A stretch of 64,000 nucleotides of DNA, from assembly GCA_965240325.2 (NCBI GenBank), contig OZ251235.1, positions 620,001 to 684,000 of the forward strand, in the 5' to 3' direction. The position numbers and the translations under genes were made by a program. Below, one piece after another: positions 1 to 8,196 of the stretch. How positions within the stretch are numbered: position 1 is the first letter of the stretch; the number at the start of each line of letters is the position of its first letter. The notes under the pieces are model-generated. The model made no database searches and was not told the DNA's origin. It saw only the letters and a list, made by a program, of their open reading frames with translations. Origin of the DNA: Rebecca billardiae RCC1528. Lineage: Eukaryota > Haptophyta.

Positions 1-10
1 TTCAGTGGCG

Positions 11-562
11 ATGGCTGTCGTGCAGCTCGCAGTGGCGGCCCTGGCCTTCACCACCCGCTCGGCCGGCCACGTGGGTGTACGCGGCGGCGCAGGAGCCGGC
101 CTCGTCCGGCCGCTCCAGCTCAGCAGGCGCAGCCTGGTCGTCTCCTCGGACGGCGAAGAGCCCGGCGAGGTGCCGAGGCTCGCGGACGACCAACGGAGCG
201 GACCGAGCGAGTCGGAGCTGCTGAGCGACATCGCGCGCTTCAAGGAGCGCGAGGCGGTATCTGCGCAGGAGGCGGCCGAGAGCGGGCCTGACATCGCAAT
301 GACCATCATCAACGGGCTCGGCGTCATCCTCACCTGCAACTTCGTCATCATCGTCGGGTTGTTCGGCTGGTTCCTCGTAGGCGCGGTCGGACAGCTCGGC
401 TTCAAGAACACGGGCGTCATCGAGAGCTTCCGCGGCGCGTGGGACCCGTTCATCCTGCCGCTGCTCACCACGCACATGGCGCTCACGTTCCTGTCCAAGG
501 GCATCGAGAAGGTGTCTGGCAAGGAGGATGAGGGGTCGATCAGCGGCGGCTGGAAGATCTGA
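11..562 (+). CDS. small two-helix membrane protein, possibly plastid-targeted
   Basis: Encodes about 183 aa from the ATG at 11; a GTG six bases upstream is in frame but is not a plausible eukaryotic start. The N-terminus is hydrophobic and then basic (AVVQLAVAALAFTTRSAG), like a signal peptide followed by a transit-like stretch. An acidic stromal- or lumen-like segment follows. There are then two hydrophobic segments, about residues 96-128 (IINGLGVILTC.FVIIVGLFGWFLVGAVG) and 145-162. The tail is charged and ends in GGWKI. I do not recognise a named family. The layout resembles small thylakoid or envelope proteins of complex plastids, which is inference. The window begins just upstream, so an upstream exon cannot be excluded. 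It converges on the gene ending at 1502. Confidence 0.6.
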   Translation: MAVVQLAVAALAFTTRSAGHVGVRGGAGAGLVRPLQLSRRSLVVSSDGEEPGEVPRLADDQRSGPSESELLSDIARFKEREAVSAQEAAESGPDIAMTIINGLGVILTCNFVIIVGLFGWFLVGAVGQLGFKNTGVIESFRGAWDPFILPLLTTHMALTFLSKGIEKVSGKEDEGSISGGWKI

Positions 563-1501
563 TTGATCATCGGCGCGCGCGTGGACCGTGGACCCGTGCC
601 GGCTGCCTGTCGCCAGAGCCGCAACGCCCGTCGGCTCGGCACGACGTAATCTGGGACGCATGGGCGGCGGGCACCGAAGCTGCTCCCGATACCTGCCCTG
701 GCAAACGGTGGCATCTGCTGTGGGCCCCATCTCGGTGACATCTGCTGTGGGCCCACGCAGCGCAGGTCTCCCGAGGACGGAGAGTGAGGCCCGCCGCTGG
801 GCCGCCGCGCGCCGTTGTCCGTTCACGGCGTTCACCGCGGGGCGGCCTCCAAGGCCGATTCGTACGTATAGTTCACATTTATTCCTCAACGACGAGCCGG
901 ACCCGGTATTTTAATAATAATAATAATATTATTATTATTAAATATACTGCGTGACCTATTTAAGCCGAGTCTCAGGGCCTCCGAGTGGCATCGGCGCACG
1001 GTGTCGCACAGACAGATCCTGTAGTGGCACAGTCCCGCGACTGCGGGCGAGTCGGCGACTGCCGGGCCGCGAGTCCGATAAACTAGTTGTACTTGAGCAC
1101 GGCCGCAGTAATAATAATACTAAGATCAGGGGACCTGTCGGTCCTGTCCGCCTCTGCCTCTGGGGCCCGCGGGCTCGGCCTCGGGACAAGTCGGGTCATG
1201 GGCCGCGACTAATTAGGGCTTAGGCGCGAGTGCGACCGGCGACCGACCTCGACCGTTGCCGGCGGCGTTCGGGTCCGATCTGAGTCTCCATCAAGTGCAG
1301 ACCACCTCGCCACCCGACGACATGGCGACGTCCCGGGCCACAGGCCCGCGCCGTTGCGTCGACGACGGGCGAGCGCAATGGAGGTCCGAGGGGTCTTGCT
1401 GAAGTCTGAAGAGGCGCATGCCCCGCCTGAAGGAGCACCCAGAGGGCTGCTGCGCCCCAGGCCACGCCGCGTGTCACGCAGGGCAGGCCGCCGCTGAGCG
1501 C
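563..1501. other. convergent intergenic spacer
   Basis: Gap between two genes pointing toward each other. It holds an (AAT)n/(ATT)n hairpin near 910-942 and otherwise mixed GC-rich sequence with short (AAT) runs near 1110. A minus-strand reading at 1220-1477 looks signal-peptide-like but has only a GTG start and no domain. I see no supported gene. Confidence 0.6.
910..942. repeat. (AAT)n/(ATT)n hairpin
   Basis: A 15-bp perfect stem is formed by TTT plus four AAT on the left and four ATT plus AAA on the right, around a 3-nt loop. It is an AT-only island in GC-rich DNA and lies between two convergent genes, where both transcripts would end. Confidence 0.85.
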
Positions 1502-2998
1502 CTATCGCAACCGCCGCTTGCCAAACGCGCCGATCTTGCTCAGGATCGCCTCGAACCGCTCGTGATAGACCTCTTCGAACGTCTTGTTCTCGCTCAGCAT
1601 CGCCTGCTCGATGAGATCGTGCTGCTCCTGGGCGTAGTCGTGCGCCTGCTGCGCCTGCTCCTTGAGCTGCTTGCGCACCTCCTTCTGCTTCTTGTACTCA
1701 TCGTGAGTAAGCAGGTCCTCCCCCTTCACCTTTCCATGCCACTTGCGGTAGCCCTTCAGCAGGCCCGTCTTATGGTCGCGCTGTGCCTCGTACGTGGTGA
1801 AGTCGTCCTGGAAGCCGTCGAACCATTCCACCCTCGACTCGTTCAGCCCGCGCGTGCCGCACACCATGTGCGCCGCGCCCACGTGCCGCTCGTGATCGTC
1901 CAGCTCGTACCCGTCGTCGTCGCCGTTGCGGCATTTCAGGTGGTTATTCGTGGCCTTGGACATGGTGGCGCGCCCGCACAGCTGCGGCGCGCCGCCTTTG
2001 TGGCAGGTGATACTGACGGTCCCCGCGCTGCAGGCATCACCCTCGCAGTCCACCACCTCGCACGCCTGGCGGCGCGGGGGCGCAGCGCGAGGGGTGGCAT
2101 GGCGATGAGCGCGCCGCGCCGCGCTGCCACGGCACCGCGCCCCGCGCCGCGCGCCCCGCGCACCGACATGCTTTTGGCCGAGACTGATTCGGCGCTGCAC
2201 TTGACGAGCTTCTTCGGCGTCCTGTACTTGTCCAGGTACACCGCGGGGTAGTCCGGCTCGCCGTGGTGCCCGTTGATGGTCCGGACCTCCTCAAAGTTGA
2301 GCGCGCGGCACACCGTGGCGCCCAGGTTCCGCAGGTGGGTTTCGTCGACAGACTTGGGCGACACAAAGACCCAGCCCTCGTGCTTGTCCCAGATCTGTAT
2401 GTGCCCCGTCTCGTACGTGGTGAGCCGCACGTCGACGTTGTGGATTCCGTTGTTGCACCACTCCTTCTGGTCGATGCACGGGTGCGCTTCCGTCACGTAG
2501 TCGATCGGAGCCATGTCGCCCTCGGTGAAGTTGCAGCGCACATAGTTCTGGACGAAGCTAATGAAGTTGCCACCGTGTCCACTCACAATGCCAGGAATAG
2601 GCCTGTGCGCGCGCGCCACGCACGGCGCACCCGGCGACGGCAGGCACGCGGGCGCGCGTGAGCAAGCACAGCTGCACTCGCGCTCGTCACTCACCCCGCG
2701 CTCGCCGCACACACCTGCACGCGCACTTGTGGTCGAAGATGCCCTTCAGCCCGGCACAACATGCCGCGCCGTCGACGTTCGATTTGCACGGCATCAGGCG
2801 AATGTAATCCCCGAGCGCGCACGAGCCGTGCACGTCGTCGCCCTTATACCATTTCTCCACCTCCTCCCGCTCGGGCCGGCCGCCGGGCGCGGCTGTTCGT
2901 TCTGTGTCGACGAAGAGCTGCACGAGCGCAAAGACTAGCAGTGCCCCGCCCACTGCCGCCAGCGCTTGCGCCCTCGCGGAGGCCTGCGGCCCGGCCAT
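1502..2998 (-). CDS. type II membrane protein with SRCR-like domain, 3 exons
   Basis: Proposed exons are 2998-2715, 2602-2164 and 2065-1502, giving 1287 nt and 428 aa. Both introns (112 and 98 bp) have GT..AG ends, and the phases join exactly. The ATG at 2998 puts a transmembrane helix (ALAAVGGALLVFALVQLFV) near residues 12-31, so the Cys-rich remainder would be lumenal or extracellular. The middle region reads VRLTTYETGHIQIWD...GWVFVSPK...LRNLGATVCRALNF...PAVYLD, which fits a divergent scavenger-receptor Cys-rich (SRCR) domain. Further cysteine pairs follow (CEVVDCEGDAC, CHKGGAPQLCG). The C-terminus is a charged, probably coiled-coil segment rich in K, E and Q. The SRCR assignment is by pattern only. 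An in-frame extension upstream of 2998 exists but lacks conservation clues. Confidence 0.7.
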
Positions 2999-3401
2999 CA
3001 GCCCCGACGCCGCGCACCTCCACCGAGGCCAGCGGCGGAGTAGCAGATGCAGGCCTCCCTGCTTGTCGTGAGGCTGCCTTTTTTTCAAGCGCACCACTTG
3101 TGGATCCACCGATGATGGCGCCACCGGGTTTTGTCCGCCACTTTATTCTCAGCTTCAACCGCCGCGCCGCCGCAAGCCCGCCGCGCGCTCCGGTCGGCGG
3201 CTTTCAGCGGCTCCCAGCGCCCGGAGTTCAAGGGCCGGAGTTGTTGTTCACTCGGTGTTTTGGCGGTGATGACCGTGGGATTGCTATTGTGAATAGCAGC
3301 AGATACTGGGACGAACCGCCACATCCGATCCCAGAATTCCCCTTTGCGCACGCCGCCGGGCGCGCGCTTGCTCACCAGCTCATCCTTTTCGCGACGATCC
3401 C
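2999..3401. other. divergent promoter region
   Basis: A 403-bp head-to-head gap between the SRCR-like gene (minus) and the esterase gene (plus). It probably contains both promoters. No clear TATA element or other motif was recognised. Confidence 0.45.
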
Positions 3402-4739
3402 ATGGAGGGCACGCGCGCCGGCGCGTGCCCGAAGGGGGTGGAGCCCCCACAGATTGGCGGCGGAACGCAGGAGGTGAGCGTCTCGGGACACCGCCACTCG
3501 TACCTGCTGTACGTGCCGCGCGCCGCAAGCGATGAACCGCATATCGCGCGGCCGCTCGTCCTGCTCGCGCCCTCGAGCCGCACGGGCCCCGAGACGATGC
3601 TGCGGCAGTCGGAGCTCGCAGAGCTGTCTGAGGCGCACGGCTTCGTCATCGCCGTGCTGATCGGGTCGGATAAGCTCAACCTGCACTTCCGCCGCCGGCG
3701 GCTCTCCGCGCAACACCGTGGCGACCGCGACTACGTGCGCAGTGTGATCGCGCACGCCTCGTCCATCACGTGCATAGACCCCGCGCGTGTCGCGTGCACG
3801 GGCATGTCGCGCGGCGCGCGCTTCTGTTCGGTGACGGTGCGTGAGCTATCCGACGTGATCTCCATCGTCGTGCCCGTCTCCGGCGTGCGCTTCCCCCGGC
3901 ACATGCGCGCGCCCCGCGGCGTGCCGCTGCTCACCTTCCACGGCACGGCCGACCACACGAACCCGTTCCGAGGCGGCGGCCCCAAGTACTGGGGCTCGTC
4001 GGTGCACAGCGCGGTGAAGAAGTGGAAGGACTTCAACGGCTGCCGGCGCGCCCTGACGTTCTGCGCGGGCGACCTCACTGCGGAGGTGCACACGGACTGC
4101 CGCGACGGCGCGGACGTGGTGCTGTGTCGGGTCGAGGGCGGCGGCCACCGCTGGCCGCGCGAGGGCGACGCGGGGAGCGGCGCACCGCACCCGAACAGCG
4201 TGATCTGGTCGTTTCTGCAGGCGCACTGGGATGCGGCGCCGCTCAATGGCTCGGCTGCGCCAGGCTGGGATGCGACGCCGCGCAACGGCTCGGCCGCGCC
4301 GGGCTGGGGTGCGACGGCGCACAATGGCACCACCGCAGCGGTCGGGGACGGAACGCCGCGCAACGGCACGGCCGTGGCGGTCGGCCTCGGCACCGAGATC
4401 GCGTGGGTGCCATGCGGCGCGGGGTGGCATCGCCTCCGTCACGACGATGGCGCGCCGCCCGTTCCGCCGCCGGAGCACGTGCACAACCTGACCCACTACG
4501 TGCACGCGCGCGGGAGCCCGACGCTGCACGAGGTGCTGGGCGTCTGGCACCTCACGCAGAGCAAGCCCGCGGCGCAAGGGCCGTTCGACTCGCACCGTCC
4601 ATTGGGGTGGGCAGCTGTGATCACCGTCCCTGCCGCCATGGCGGCAGTTGCGCTCGCGCTGATGGCGGCCTTGCGGCGATGGCCTCGAGACGGCAGCGAG
4701 GCCAGCGCGCGGCGGTCGCGGGCTCGCGGGATGCTGTGA
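3402..4739 (+). CDS. membrane-anchored PHB depolymerase/feruloyl esterase-like hydrolase (LpqC-type)
   Basis: A 445-aa single-exon protein with an alpha/beta-hydrolase core of the esterase/PHB-depolymerase (COG3509) type. The probable nucleophile is Ser136 in GMSRG, the acid is Asp184 in HGTADHTNPF, and the base is His249 in GGGHRWP. The stretch YWGSSVHSAVKKWKDFNGC is also characteristic of the family. After the catalytic part come four 13-aa repeats (4227-4382), each with an NGS or NGT sequon. A Cys-containing segment and a C-terminal transmembrane helix near residues 405-425 (AAVITVPAAMAAVALALMAAL) follow, with a short basic tail. This is a type I layout with a glycosylatable stalk. No clear N-terminal signal peptide is encoded from this ATG, so a first exon may lie upstream. 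The substrate is unknown. Confidence 0.75.
   Translation: MEGTRAGACPKGVEPPQIGGGTQEVSVSGHRHSYLLYVPRAASDEPHIARPLVLLAPSSRTGPETMLRQSELAELSEAHGFVIAVLIGSDKLNLHFRRRRLSAQHRGDRDYVRSVIAHASSITCIDPARVACTGMSRGARFCSVTVRELSDVISIVVPVSGVRFPRHMRAPRGVPLLTFHGTADHTNPFRGGGPKYWGSSVHSAVKKWKDFNGCRRALTFCAGDLTAEVHTDCRDGADVVLCRVEGGGHRWPREGDAGSGAPHPNSVIWSFLQAHWDAAPLNGSAAPGWDATPRNGSAAPGWGATAHNGTTAAVGDGTPRNGTAVAVGLGTEIAWVPCGAGWHRLRHDDGAPPVPPPEHVHNLTHYVHARGSPTLHEVLGVWHLTQSKPAAQGPFDSHRPLGWAAVITVPAAMAAVALALMAALRRWPRDGSEASARRSRARGML
4227..4382 (+). repeat. 4 x 39-bp coding repeat (13-aa NG[ST] units)
   Basis: Four tandem degenerate units, roughly W-D/G-A-T-P-x-N-G-S/T-A-A-P-G, in frame with the esterase gene. Every unit keeps the N-glycosylation sequon while neighbouring positions vary, which suggests selection on the stalk. 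Confidence 0.8.
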
Positions 4740-5203
4740 CCCCCCGCGCCCTGGGCAGCCGACACAGGCTGCTCGGCGCCGCTCTGCACCTCAGCACGCC
4801 CGCGCCAGCTGCCAGCGGCACACTCGGCGTGATCCGAGTAGCCTGTGAGCACCCCTGCGACTGTCGGTGTGGCGCTCCCCGGCCCCGTGCCGACGGGCCG
4901 CAGCCCGGCAGCGACCACGCCGCCGCAGCCTGAGCGCGGGCATCGCTCACTATTCGCTGCTGGGCATCCGCCTCATCGACCTCATCCTGCCGAGATCCCC
5001 GGAGATGTACTGAAGATATATGGTCCCAACTGGGCGGAGTCTCAACCGTCCGCGCTCCAGCTCGACAGCGTGAGCGCCTCCCGCCGGTGTGACCCGGACT
5101 GAACTCGCAACCGTGCCCGCCTATAGCTGCCTGTCGCGCCGAAGACGGCTGGTTAGTTAAAAAAGACTGATATGAGTCAGACCGGGTGAGTGAGTCAGAG
5201 TCT

Positions 5204-5262
5204 CAGACCCATTCTATGATTTAACGACACAGGTAGGACGGCGCAGGTCTCCTGATTCGTCG
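5204..5262 (+). repeat. dispersed repeat copy A (inverted partner at 23883-23949)
   Basis: Positions 5215-5262 (48 bp) are an exact reverse complement of 23883-23930. A further 11 bp (5204-5214) match 23939-23949 across an 8-bp AT insertion. Flanking sequence does not match, so this is a discrete element or a fragment of one. Confidence 0.85.
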
Positions 5263-5569
5263 ACCGGTTGTCCGCCGGGATATAATATATGATCGGCTAC
5301 GCGCCGATCTTCGGGTAGTAAACAACGAAGTTGAGGGCGCACGGCCCTAGCAGCCGGCTTGCATGACGACACGGTCGGACGGTCGGACGGTGCATGCGCC
5401 GTGCAGCCGAGTCACACTGGCGAGTCAGCCGACTGCCAAGTGCTCGGCTCAGTGTGAACGGCGACGCAGCTGAGGCAGAGCGGCGCGCAATAAGATCCGA
5501 CAGCCGGGCGGCGGCGCCGGGGGTGCACGCGAGCTCGCACGCGCGTTGTGTGCGCAGCCGCGCTGCGCG

Positions 5570-6250
5570 CAGAGCAGCCACAGCGCCGCGCCCGACCACT
5601 TCGCGAGAAGGCAGAAGCCGCGCTCGGCGCCGCGCGCGGCGGCCGAGCAGCGGCGCCTCCGCGGCGCGCGCCGCGCCGCCGCCGCCCGCCTCAGCCAGGA
5701 CCACGGCGCGCGAGCGGCTTGCGGCTTGCGGCGGCGGCGGGCAGCGGCGGCTCGGCGAGCGCGCACAGCGCTCCCTCGAGCGAGTCCATAGCCGCGCGAG
5801 CGCGCCCGCACGGCCGAGCGCCGCGGGTCGCGCGCCGCGCGCCATCGCCCACACGGCCGCGGCCGCGTGCGCCGCCGTCCGCCACGAGGGCGCGGTGCAG
5901 TGGTGCGAGCCACAGCGCCGCGCCCGACCACTGCGCGAGAAGCCGCTGCGCCGCGCGCGGCGGCAGCAGCGGCGCCTCCGCAGCGCGCCACGCCGCCGCC
6001 GCCGGCGCGCCTCGCCGCGGCCGCGGCGCGCGAGCGGCCTGCGGCTTGCGGCGGCGGCGGGCAGCGGCGGCTCGGCGAGCGCGCACAGCGCTCCCTCGAG
6101 CGAGTCCATAGCCGCGCGAGCGCGCCCGCACGGCCGAGCGCCGCCGCGTATGTCGGGTCACGCGCCGCATCGCCCGCACGGCGGCCCGGCGGACGCCGTC
6201 ACTCACGCCGGGCGCCGCCGTCCGCCACGAGGGCGCGGTGCGGTGGCGCA
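5570..6250. repeat. imperfect tandem duplication, unit about 320-340 bp
   Basis: Two successive copies start near 5586 and 5918. Each begins with an anchor around CCGCGCCCGACCACT. Each then carries a shared block (5711-5828 and 6031-6148) and a shared GTCCGCCACGAGGGCGCGGTGC anchor near 5876 and 6218. Spacing between matched anchors varies from 320 to 342, so indels have accumulated. Confidence 0.75.
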
Positions 6251-6978
6251 CGCGGCGGGCTCGGCGGGGTCGAGCGCGCAGTGCGCAATCACCTCGAGCA
6301 GCAGCTGCGCCACCTCGTATGCGCGCAGCGTCGGCGCGTCGGCGTGCGGCGCGTGGTGTGGCGCGGCACGTGACGCCTCGCACGGGGGTCCGATTTCAAA
6401 GTGACGGTTCACGACTCGCAACTCGCGCTTATTATTATGGTTTCAGGCTGCTCACAATAATCTCAAATCACATCACGCGGGTGATCACTAATCACCTTTA
6501 CAATTTACAGTCCCGGCCGCCATCATTCGTTGATGAGTGAATTGAGGACTCATCAACAAATGCTCATATGCATCAAGCTGTCCCAGAGACGCCGGTCCGG
6601 AGAGCGAGAACGTTCGTCTTCAGGTTGTGTCGTTCATCTCAAATACGAGAAGCGACGGTTCATGACTTCAGATGCCGGCAATACTTTACTTCAAGCGACA
6701 TAAAAGCCGACCGAACCTCTCTTTTCTATGGTTGGCGAGCTGTTTCAGGCTCTTACAATTCAGGCATATTACTAGGACGGAATGCTCGAACACACGGCTG
6801 GTCTTTTGTGCTATTCCGCCCTGCATTCCCCTAAGTGTTACTATCGTTAAAATTAGCATCTACTACAAACGCAATCATTGCGGCAGCGATATCCACTCAT
6901 ACGTACGCAAGGCCACCCACAAAAATCCCCAAAATCCTGCGCGCATCCTCTTTTTGATTTTGCGGAGCACGTGCGCCG

Positions 6979-7025
6979 CCCCCCCCCCCGGCTTTCGCTC
7001 ACGCTCAGACCTTTCGGGGGGGGGG
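6979..7025. repeat. C11 / G10 mononucleotide inverted repeat
   Basis: A run of 11 C (6979-6989) and a run of 10 G (7016-7025) are separated by 26 nt and can form a 10-bp GC stem or strand-specific G/C structures. No gene function was assigned. Confidence 0.75.
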
Positions 7026-7762
7026 CGTGCGCCATAAATATATATGCATCATTTCGATCGTCACCATATTATTCCATTGCCGCCCTGCCATTGGCGGGTC
7101 CCGCGCCGCCGGCGTGAGACGCAGGACACGCGGGTCCGCCCGCCCGGGTCCGCCCGGTCCGTACGCCCGGCCCGCCGCGCCAGCCGGACGGCGGTCAGGC
7201 GACTGATCGATGTATAGACACTATCGGACGACCGACTCTGAGCCCCGTCACTCAGAGCCCGCGTGCCGCTCTGTAGACTGTAGCGGTAGCGCGCCGTCGA
7301 GCGGTCTGAGACTGACTGACTAGTGACTGTGAGTATCGTCGGGCTCGACGTACTGATGACGCGACGTCTAAGTGATGACTCTTAGCCGCGCGCGGCGCCA
7401 GGCCAGCGGGCCGGGTCCCGGACGGACCGACCGACCGGTGACCGTTACTCCGCGCCCGCGGTTCGATCGAATCCTAGGGCTAGCCCGTAGCTACTCTTAT
7501 TGCGGCTCCGTCCCGGACCGTCAGGCGTCACCAACCCCGGTGCGGATGATCGTCGAGACAAAAACAAGTAGCAGATTGTAAAGTATGTGTGGCAGCCCGT
7601 TCGCCCACTCGGCTAGAAGGTCTGGATCATTGGCCGAGTCGGGGCGAAGGGGCTGCGGCGCGGACTCTCGTTGGCCGCCTTCTGACTTGGTTCCGCGAGC
7701 TCTCATGGCCGCTCGTTCCCGGTGACAGACTCAGATCGACCCAAAAATCACCCTGGGTCGCG

Positions 7763-8086
7763 TCAGGTGCTCGAAGAGACAACAGCATAGAACGATACGA
7801 ACGCAAGCGCGAACGCGACAACCACACCCGCGACGTAGGGCGCGAGGTAGCTGATCAGCGAGTCTGCGTCTTCGCGCGGTTGAAGGTCACCAGAGCCACC
7901 AGAGCCGAGCGGCTCATCCTCGTCCGGGAGGTTGGCGGTGGGAAAGGAGCGGGGCCGCGTGGTCGAAGCTACGCCTGGAGCCCAGCCCAAGGGTCGCGCG
8001 CGCGTGAGTCCGCTCTGAGGAGAATGCCATGCGTGAACTTGCACCACCACCAAGCAAGCCAGAAGCCGAGGAAGAAGAGCAGCCAT
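7763..8086 (-). CDS. small membrane protein with N-terminal signal sequence
   Basis: About 107 aa from the ATG at 8086; the open frame extends further upstream but adds only low-complexity sequence. The N-terminus AALLPRLLACLVVVQVHAWHS is a good signal peptide with possible cleavage after HA. A Pro/Arg/Asp-rich middle follows. The C-terminal transmembrane helix is LAPYVAGVVVAFALAFVSFYAVV, ending five residues later. A signal peptide plus a basic linker could be bipartite plastid targeting, but no family was recognised. It is head to head with the gene at 8197, with only about 110 bp between the start codons, which supports it being a real gene with a shared promoter. Confidence 0.6.
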   Translation of the reverse strand: MAALLPRLLACLVVVQVHAWHSPQSGLTRARPLGWAPGVASTTRPRSFPTANLPDEDEPLGSGGSGDLQPREDADSLISYLAPYVAGVVVAFALAFVSFYAVVSSST

Positions 8087-8196
8087 GCTTGCGACCTTCC
8101 CTCCCGGCTCGGCGAGGCTTCTGGACCGTGCGGGCGGTGGCGGCTGCCCACCCCGACCGGTGGTCATTATTATACTGATCAAGTGTTCGTCCGGCC

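Larger units (their letters stand above)
4740..7762. other. long intergenic region
   Basis: No supported gene. It contains a copy of a dispersed 48-bp repeat (5204-5262), an approximately 330-bp GC-rich tandem duplication (about 5570-6250), a lower-GC island (about 6400-7080) and a C11/G10 hairpin (6979-7025). After that comes spacer rich in GACT/ACTGAC-like words. Open frames across 5394-6404 on both strands look like by-products of stop-poor GC-rich repeats. Confidence 0.5.

Noticed and set aside
1220-1477. 85-codon minus-strand frame with hydrophobic start
   Set aside because: Begins with GTG, has no conserved domain, and lies in a convergent spacer.
5297-6404. Long Arg/Ala-rich frames on both strands
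   Set aside because: They coincide with the GC-rich tandem duplication and are open in several frames at once.
7460-7476. GGTTCGATCGAATCC resembling a tRNA B box
   Set aside because: No cloverleaf, no A box at the right distance, and the B-box spacing is wrong.
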